Origin: Porphyridium purpureum
Taxonomy: Eukaryota > Rhodophyta > Bangiophyceae > Porphyridiales > Porphyridiaceae
DNA: 64,000 nucleotides
Direction of reading: 5' to 3'
Assembly (NCBI GenBank): GCA_008690995.1
Contig: VRMN01000001.1
Coordinates: forward strand, 3,472,001 to 3,536,000
Below are positions 58,421-64,000 of this stretch, piece by piece. The notes beneath the pieces are model-generated. The model saw nothing but the letters and a program-made list of their open reading frames with translations, was not told the origin of the DNA and did not search any database. Within the stretch, counting starts at the first letter, position 1. Each line of letters begins with the position of its first letter. A program made the position numbers and the translations under genes.

Positions 58421-58785
58421 TTTTGTACTGCGGTCTCGTGACGCGTGAGAGAAAGAAAGTTCGCCGAGACAAGGCAGGTGCTTATTAAATGATTGTACTG
58501 CTGAACACCGACCTTAACCTCGAGCGAGAAGCACTCGCGGTAGACAGAGCCCGTGGGTCCGCCTGGAGCATTTCATTTATTCGGGACACGCGCTTGGAAC
58601 TTCAACTTCAGTCTTTCGCACAACACTGTACCTCTTGGGCGTCAAGGCGGCACACGAAGGAGCGGTCTGCATCGCGGATTGCCACAATTGCCCGCGTCCT
58701 GCTCTTCAAGTGTGCACATACGCGCGCAGAGCGGAAAGGGAAGTCGCGTCGCGGGTTCAAAGATTCGAACAGAAGTCTTGAAACC
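58421..58785 (+). other. intergenic region and HDAC promoter
   Basis: 365 bp between two genes in the same direction. The ACTGTACC motif at 58625 lies 154 bp before the HDAC start. The open frame running through it is not conserved. Confidence 0.55.
58625..58632 (+). promoter_or_regulatory. ACTGTACC promoter motif
   Basis: Exact motif upstream of the class I HDAC gene. Its position inside the longer open frame is why the start was placed at 58786. Confidence 0.6.
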
Positions 58786-60075
58786 ATGCAGCGACGCGTG
58801 AGCTACTTCATGGACAATGAAGTCGGAGGCTACTACTACTCGCAGGGTCACCCGATGAAGCCGCACCGCATCGCCATGACGCACAACTTGGTGCTTGCGT
58901 ATGGCTTGTACAGACAGATGGAGGTTTATCGGCCACGATCTGCCGCCCCAGAGGAGATCACTGACTTTCACTCGTCCGATTACGTCAACTTCTTACGCCG
59001 CGTGAATCCAGACAACGCCGCCGAATTCGAAAAGGAACTCACGCGATTCAACGTGGGTCGCGTAGGCGGTGACTGTCCTTTGTTCGACGGTCTGTACGAC
59101 TTTTGTCAAAAGTATACGGGAGCCTCGATCGACGGGGCCCGCAAACTCATCGCTGGTGAGTCGGATATTGCGATCAACTGGAGCGGTGGCTTGCACCACG
59201 CAAAGAAGGCAGAAGCCAGCGGATTCTGTTACGTGAATGACATCGTGTTGGCGATTCTCGAGCTCCTTAGGTATTTTCCGCGAGTCTTATACATCGACAT
59301 TGACGTACATCACGGCGATGGAGTAGAGGAAGCATTCTATGCTACAGACCGTGTCATGACACTGTCGTTTCACAAGTTTGGGGACAACTTTTTCCCAGGT
59401 ACCGGTGACATTTGGGACAAAGGTGCGGGTAGCGGCGAGTATTACGCCGTCAATTTCCCTCTCAAGGATGGGATAGACGACGAAAGTTACGACCAAACCT
59501 TTGTTCCAGTAGTGAGCAAAGTTATAGAGGTTTTCCAACCCTCTGCCATTGTGCTGCAGTGTGGGGCAGACTCGCTGGCACAAGATCGATTAGGCTGCTT
59601 TAATCTGACAACTCGCGGCCATGCAAACTGTGTTCGGTTTGTCCGGTCCCTTAACATACCACTCTTAGTTGTGGGAGGAGGCGGGTACAATATCCGAAGC
59701 GTCGCACGATGCTGGGTAAACGAGACAGGAGTATGCTTGGGAACAGAGCTGGAGAATCGGATTCCGTACAACGACTACTGGGAATACTTTGCGCCGGAGT
59801 ACAACCTTCACGTAGAGAAAACAAGCATGGAAAACGCAAACTCCCGGGAATACTTGGAGGCGCTCAAAGTTAAGATTTTCGAGAATCTTCGGTGCTTGAA
59901 CGCTGCGCCTTCCGTCCAAATGCAGGAAATGCCGCCTTCCCTGTACGAAGATAAGGGCGGTGATGATCTATTAGACCCAGATACTCGTCCCACTGCCCAG
60001 GACGGAGATCAGAGGCAGTCACCAGATGAGTTTTACGACTCAGACCGAGACCAAGGGTTCGAAAATTTGAGATAG
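58786..60075 (+). CDS. HDAC1: class I histone deacetylase (RPD3/HDAC1 type)
   Basis: Zinc-dependent lysine deacetylase of nuclear corepressor complexes. The 429-residue protein is close to human HDAC1 over its catalytic length. It starts [28 protein letters not shown]. The paired His are in [19 protein letters not shown] (near 138), the zinc ligands in [14 protein letters not shown] (near 170) and [13 protein letters not shown] (near 266). The catalytic Tyr is in [14 protein letters not shown]. The core ends in [15 protein letters not shown], as in RPD3. A short acidic tail follows. All catalytic residues are intact. Confidence 0.96.
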   Translation: MQRRVSYFMDNEVGGYYYSQGHPMKPHRIAMTHNLVLAYGLYRQMEVYRPRSAAPEEITDFHSSDYVNFLRRVNPDNAAEFEKELTRFNVGRVGGDCPLFDGLYDFCQKYTGASIDGARKLIAGESDIAINWSGGLHHAKKAEASGFCYVNDIVLAILELLRYFPRVLYIDIDVHHGDGVEEAFYATDRVMTLSFHKFGDNFFPGTGDIWDKGAGSGEYYAVNFPLKDGIDDESYDQTFVPVVSKVIEVFQPSAIVLQCGADSLAQDRLGCFNLTTRGHANCVRFVRSLNIPLLVVGGGGYNIRSVARCWVNETGVCLGTELENRIPYNDYWEYFAPEYNLHVEKTSMENANSREYLEALKVKIFENLRCLNAAPSVQMQEMPPSLYEDKGGDDLLDPDTRPTAQDGDQRQSPDEFYDSDRDQGFENLR

Positions 60076-60496
60076 ATCGAAGAGTTGTTTGCCCTTGCAC
60101 ACATGACATCCGTGTCTTCACATAATCCGAACGTCCTGAATGACATGAGCAAGTTGATGTTGGGACTGTAAATGACACGTCAAATCGTAGATTCCGATGA
60201 GCATGCAAAGTGTCATCCCGTGACGGTCTTTCTTACAAAAAATGAAAACGGCATGCACAAAGAAATAAAGGCTAGTGACATGGGATTTGGATCCAGACTG
60301 TAAAATTGAGTGGCCTCTTCTGGGAAATGCTCAGGATAGACAATGTAACCCAGAATGCCATCGCTCCAACGCAGGTCTCGATGTGGTCTCGGCACCCAAA
60401 ATATATTTCACGTGGACGCGTCTTTCGAGAACCGACACCTTTATGCACGCAAACAGGAGCTTGACGAAGACGCCTGCAAAGAAAGATGTCGCTTGA
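60076..60496. other. convergent 3' regions
   Basis: 421 bp between convergent stop codons. AT-richer than coding sequence; probably 3' untranslated regions. No gene is seen. Confidence 0.55.
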
Positions 60497-61486
60497 TTAC
60501 AAAGATCCTTGCACCGCAAGAACCAGTCTCCTGGCGCCCATCGACACGCGCGCACGCACGAGATATAGGATTGCCGCTGCAAGCGTGCTCTGAACAATTT
60601 TGGTCGACATGCCCCGATAAAATCCCTGTATTCCTTCTTTTCTTGATATCGTCATCAGAGCATCAGCCATTCCAGCATAATGTTGCAGATTATGTGCGCC
60701 CTTCCCTGAGACTTGCAACAGGCTTTTCACCACTAAAAGCGGGTATGTCAGTACGGTAGCTCCCAGCTTGGCTAGAGCGCCTATGATGAGCAGAGATCCC
60801 GCCGAAAGTACCTGACCACCGCCCTTGCGTCGGAGCCTTGCGCGAAGCACACGCGTCAGGAACTCTAGGATCGCAAATTGGAAAACAGGATTGCTGACCA
60901 TCAAAAGGGCGGGCAAAAGCCCTTTCAACACAGACTTCATTTGCTCTTCACGATACATCAAGCTGGCTGTCTCAAGAAAACCTCCACTCGAAGTCTGCAT
61001 GCGCGTGACGATAACCCACAGGGGATTTGTAATGAGGACGTTCATGCAGCCAGCCAGTGACGACACGAAGATTGAGCCTGCAACAGACAGAGACTTTGAA
61101 TGTCCGGCGCCGCTGCCGGTCAAGACCGCGCGAAAAAGGGAGTAGAAGTAGTAGTAGACTCCTTGGCTGCATACGGTTCCAAGCAGCGCCGGTCTTAAGC
61201 CAGCGTACAGAGAGCGGAACCAGACGAGCTCATCGTTTAGCCATTCAGAAACGTCCTGCTTGCGGGTCGCGAGCCCGGCGTCTTTTCTGCTGGTATCGTC
61301 GACCGTGCCGAGTTGCTGAGTCAACGAAGGTGAAGCGTTCGACGGAGATGACTTCACGCGAGTCTGCACCCGAGCAATGACCGTCATCAGGGGAAAGGTG
61401 GACGCGAGCGCCACGCTGCCGCCGAGCATGCCGGACAGGGCTTCGACAAGCGCCTCGCCAGACGCAGTACTGTGTGTCCCTGCCAT
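60497..61486 (-). CDS. mitochondrial-carrier-family protein, peroxisomal PMP34-like
   Basis: A 329-residue SLC25-type carrier with three repeats. Carrier signatures are present: STFPLMTVIARVQ, TNPLWVIVTRMQ and TYPLLVVKSLLQ, with the second and third followed by the usual amphipathic stretch. The pattern PLWVIVTRMQ with a YYYFYSLFRAVL helix resembles PMP34/PXN, the peroxisomal carriers of adenine nucleotides, CoA or NAD. The loop after the first repeat is long. It is tentative as to organelle, since ordinary inner-membrane carriers look similar. The ATG at 61486 matches the expected start; the frame upstream has no ATG. Confidence 0.84.
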   Translation of the reverse strand: MAGTHSTASGEALVEALSGMLGGSVALASTFPLMTVIARVQTRVKSSPSNASPSLTQQLGTVDDTSRKDAGLATRKQDVSEWLNDELVWFRSLYAGLRPALLGTVCSQGVYYYFYSLFRAVLTGSGAGHSKSLSVAGSIFVSSLAGCMNVLITNPLWVIVTRMQTSSGGFLETASLMYREEQMKSVLKGLLPALLMVSNPVFQFAILEFLTRVLRARLRRKGGGQVLSAGSLLIIGALAKLGATVLTYPLLVVKSLLQVSGKGAHNLQHYAGMADALMTISRKEGIQGFYRGMSTKIVQSTLAAAILYLVRARVSMGARRLVLAVQGSL

Positions 61487-61672
61487 GCTGGGACAAGGAT
61501 GAAAGATGACAGGATGTTCTGTTCCCCTTGCCGCCGTCCTGAATAAGTGGTTGCCTGCCACCACGCCGCCACTCTTCTCATTACTGATAGCGTGCGAACG
61601 CGCCGAACGTGGCTTTCGCGCGATCACACTGAGCCGCCATGCGTGTACAGTTGTGCGTCCGAGAAGGTCTGA

Positions 61673-61680
61673 GGTACAGT
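61673..61680 (-). promoter_or_regulatory. GGTACAGT promoter motif
   Basis: 187 bp upstream of the carrier start on the minus strand, with a TGTACAGT variant at 61644-61651. It lies just beyond the stop codon of the sulfotransferase gene. Confidence 0.55.
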
Positions 61681-61690
61681 GCCGACAGCG

Positions 61691-63172
61691 TCAAGCTGGA
61701 CCGGATGCGCGGTGGCGTGCCGTCTCGACGCAGTGCGGGTACCTTTGCAGCAACGCTGCGAAGATGTCCTCTGCCACGTTGTACAGGTGAACATCCAGGC
61801 GTTCGGCATCCAGCACGCGTGAAATAGTGCTTTCTGAGAGGCTCATGGCAATGTCCTCGCTGCGCGTGCGCTGGTTCAAGTGTGTTTTCAGAACTTTCTG
61901 CAGATCCATCTCATGCATCACCCGTTCACGAGTTGATTTGAGCCGTGATAACACGTCAAATGGTTCAAACTGACTGTGCTTGCTGGCGTGCAGACTGTCC
62001 ACAAAATCTTCATACACGGATTCTTTGTTCAGCATTTCCACAAGCACACACATAGATTCTGCGAACCTCTCCTGAAGTCCGACGAAGAAGAAATTGTTTC
62101 GCAGGTGCAACTCGGCGAGCTCTAATGCTGTCGACGCAATCACAGCATCCGTTTCAATCATGTAGTCGCGCAAGTCAGTTAGAAGGTCTGAGGATAACAA
62201 GTGGGCCGAGATCTTCGACGAAATCCGCTGCCACATCCCGCGCGATCCGGGCCTCCAAAAAGAAGTTCCGAGTCCGGCCAACCGTTTGGTCATGTAATTC
62301 AGATTTCGCGAGGTAAGATAGTGCACCAAAGGTTCCTCGTTTCGCGTTTCCCGATACTGGGACACGGAATAGTTCGATGCTTCAAAATGGCCGTAGTGAG
62401 ATATCTTCCGACGCAGCGGATGTCTCATGAAGGTAAAATACGTTCCTATGCGTCCCGGAATAATGTAATGAGCTCCGTAGTACTGATGGCCTACAATCAT
62501 GTCCAACGCTAGACGTTCTTCGGTGCTCATATCCAGGACCAATTCATGCAAATTGCAGTCGTAGTCAAACTCTGGATGCTTAAGTCGATGGTTCATTAGA
62601 ACTCGGTAAGCAAAGCTCTCGTTCTTTCGCGCACGATGACAAGTGTGATGCAAATTCAGGCCATTCTTTTTCGCAAAGGCGAATAAGTGTGTCTTCAGAT
62701 TATTGCCTGCGGTTTTATGCAAATGCAGAAAGATGAGAAGCAGTTTCGGAGGCTCACGGCTGCTGAAAAGATCCACGTACAAGTCGCTCTCGATGAATCT
62801 CGGGTAGAGAAGAGACGTAGGAATCCACGTAGCATTTGCAGCGGTGTCGCTTTCACCTTGACTGCCACCAGGCCCGTGCGCAACGGGATCGGCCTTGTTC
62901 CAGTTTCTTTGCCATACCGCTGAAGTTTCGTGATGTGGCTCAATGCTCTTGCCTCGCAGATCGAGAGCACGCTTGGAAATCGCTACCGCCCAAATCGCAC
63001 TTATCATCACGTAGACAAGGGCGAACTGCGGGGCAAGCGACGCAACTGAGCTGCGTTGCCGCGCCTTGGGGCTTAGCTTGGCGCTGCAGCTCGAGCCATA
63101 GTCAATCGAAAGAATTCCGCGATGATCTGCCGCCTGCAATCTCCGAGGGCGCGCCTGGCGCACTGCGGGCAT
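61691..63172 (-). CDS. type II membrane sulfotransferase
   Basis: A 493-residue Golgi-type enzyme that should move sulfate from PAPS to a glycan or other exported acceptor. A signal-anchor span at about 50-70 (FALVYVMISAIWAVAIS) follows a basic cytosolic tail. The 5'-phosphosulfate-binding motif is IFLHLHKTAGNNL and the 3'-phosphate-binding motif is FMRHPLRRKISHY, as in the HS2ST/galactose-sulfotransferase group. The ATG at 63172 was taken. Red algae export heavily sulfated polysaccharides, so a cell-wall role is plausible but inferred. The acceptor is unknown. Confidence 0.86.
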   Translation of the reverse strand: MPAVRQARPRRLQAADHRGILSIDYGSSCSAKLSPKARQRSSVASLAPQFALVYVMISAIWAVAISKRALDLRGKSIEPHHETSAVWQRNWNKADPVAHGPGGSQGESDTAANATWIPTSLLYPRFIESDLYVDLFSSREPPKLLLIFLHLHKTAGNNLKTHLFAFAKKNGLNLHHTCHRARKNESFAYRVLMNHRLKHPEFDYDCNLHELVLDMSTEERLALDMIVGHQYYGAHYIIPGRIGTYFTFMRHPLRRKISHYGHFEASNYSVSQYRETRNEEPLVHYLTSRNLNYMTKRLAGLGTSFWRPGSRGMWQRISSKISAHLLSSDLLTDLRDYMIETDAVIASTALELAELHLRNNFFFVGLQERFAESMCVLVEMLNKESVYEDFVDSLHASKHSQFEPFDVLSRLKSTRERVMHEMDLQKVLKTHLNQRTRSEDIAMSLSESTISRVLDAERLDVHLYNVAEDIFAALLQRYPHCVETARHRASGPA

Positions 63173-63278
63173 AATGCTTTCAATCACAGACGTGGCCTGT
63201 TCGAGAATCAGGAAAGCGATGTCATGAGTCACATCAACTTGTTTCCATGGCAGCGTTCGTAATTTAATTTCTGCGGTG

Positions 63279-63286
63279 ACTGTACC
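63279..63286 (+). promoter_or_regulatory. ACTGTACC promoter motif
   Basis: 107 bp upstream of the sulfotransferase start and between it and the citrate synthase 3' end. Confidence 0.57.
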
Positions 63287-63372
63287 GTCGAGTGTCGGCG
63301 AACGTCTCTAAATTAGACTGAACAAATCCTGCGGGGAGCGCCACGCATAGCAGAGCGGACAGTGGCGAAGGC

Positions 63373-64000
63373 TTAGAGCAGCCCTCTCGTGCTCCTCCTC
63401 CTCCTCTCAAACCCAAACGCATGCGCCTCCTCCGTCGTACAATCCAAACTGGGCACCGAGGATAAAAGACGAGCGTCAGCCGAAAACTCACCATCTTCCC
63501 GGGCGTCGATATCTACATACTCGCGACGCCCATGTCCCATGTACACCTGCCTCGGTCGACAGATCTTTAGCGCCGTTTCCTGCTGCATTTCGTTCCAGTG
63601 TGCCAACCAACCCGCCGTTCTTGCCATGGCTACAATCACCGTGAAATAATCGGAGGGAAATCCCAATATGCGCTGCGCAAGCGCCAAGTAGTAATCTGCA
63701 TTTGTGAAAACATGCCGCGTTTGAAAATAAGGATCGCCAAGAATGACATCTTCAACACGCATGGCTTTTCTCAGAAGCATGCCTTGTGCGTCGTCCCCGA
63801 AAAGCTCTTGTGCTTCGATTGCTATTTTTTTCAGCACACGCGCGCGGGGATCGTACGCCTTGAAAACAATGTGGCCAAAACCTGGGATTCTTCGCTTTTC
63901 GCTCTTCGCGGATTCTATGAATTCTGAAATAACGCTCGCATCATCCGATGGCAAGGCCTCAAGCATATCCAGGACGTGCTTTCCCACACTACCTATTCGT
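63373..64000 (-). CDS. CS: citrate synthase, C-terminal part (runs off the window)
   Basis: Partial. The N-terminal half lies beyond the right edge; the frame is still open at base 64000 (RIGSVGKHVLDM). Visible landmarks are PGFGHIVFKAYDPRARVL with the catalytic-region His, FTVIVAMARTAGWLAHWNEM and RPRQVYMG, all diagnostic of citrate synthase. The enzyme condenses acetyl-CoA and oxaloacetate in the citric-acid or glyoxylate cycle. After RPRQVYMG there is an extra tail of about 60 residues, ending RRRRSTRGLL. It has no peroxisomal SKL-type signal. Organelle cannot be told without the N-terminus. Confidence 0.9.
   Translation of the reverse strand, partial: RIGSVGKHVLDMLEALPSDDASVISEFIESAKSEKRRIPGFGHIVFKAYDPRARVLKKIAIEAQELFGDDAQGMLLRKAMRVEDVILGDPYFQTRHVFTNADYYLALAQRILGFPSDYFTVIVAMARTAGWLAHWNEMQQETALKICRPRQVYMGHGRREYVDIDAREDGEFSADARLLSSVPSLDCTTEEAHAFGFERRRRSTRGLL

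Overview
This is nuclear DNA of a eukaryote with a small, gene-dense, intron-poor genome. Most proteins are encoded in one uninterrupted frame. I can place introns in only three genes (an AGC kinase, MPC2 and an MPDU1-like gene), all with GT/AG borders. Several proteins start with presequences that look mitochondrial or plastid-directed, and there are PPR, sulfotransferase and fringe-like glycosyltransferase genes. A unicellular red alga of the Porphyridium type fits best. That is an inference from gene style and content, not proven by any single marker. There are no prokaryotic operons, CRISPR arrays, tRNA or rRNA genes, and I saw no transposon or virus-derived element.

Layout. 0.7-11 kb: phosphoglucomutase, an unknown one-span membrane protein head-to-head with Ku80, a neurochondrin-like protein and an MFS transporter. 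11-14 kb: gene-poor island with a 65-residue protein ending in a CaaX box. 14-19.5 kb: an AGC kinase with an acylation-type N-terminus, and a dsRBD/DEAH helicase. 19.6-21.9 kb: second island, with a possible SWIM zinc-finger exon. 21.9-26.2 kb: xanthine dehydrogenase. 27.4-33 kb: a plastid-type protein, YJU2 splicing factor, MPC2, a monoglyceride-lipase-like hydrolase and an Akt-like PH/AGC kinase. 33-39.5 kb: SRPBCC protein, a RING-BRCT-BRCT (BARD1/BRCA1-type) protein, a PLAC8 protein, a plastid-type alpha/beta hydrolase fold and Trm9-type tRNA methyltransferase. 40.7-53 kb: METTL21-like methyltransferase, HExxH membrane protein, MPDU1-like PQ-loop protein, epoxide-hydrolase-like protein, PPR protein, transcription-type cyclin, METTL17/Rsm22 and a TBC protein. 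53-64 kb: fringe-like glycosyltransferase, SNF2 ATPase, class I HDAC, a PMP34-like carrier, a sulfotransferase and a citrate synthase that runs off the right edge.

The genes are a mixed housekeeping set, not one pathway. Weak themes are DNA repair and chromatin (Ku80, RING-BRCT, SNF2, HDAC, possibly SWS1), mitochondrial function (MPC2, METTL17) and Golgi modification of exported material (GT31-like, sulfotransferase).

The most striking non-coding signal is an 8-bp motif, ACTGTACC or its complement GGTACAGT. It occurs 14 times by my reading, always outside called coding regions. In nearly every case it lies 60-230 bp from a start codon, often midway between head-to-head genes. It looks like a core promoter element of this lineage. 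Starts below were placed on ATG codons and checked against this motif where possible.
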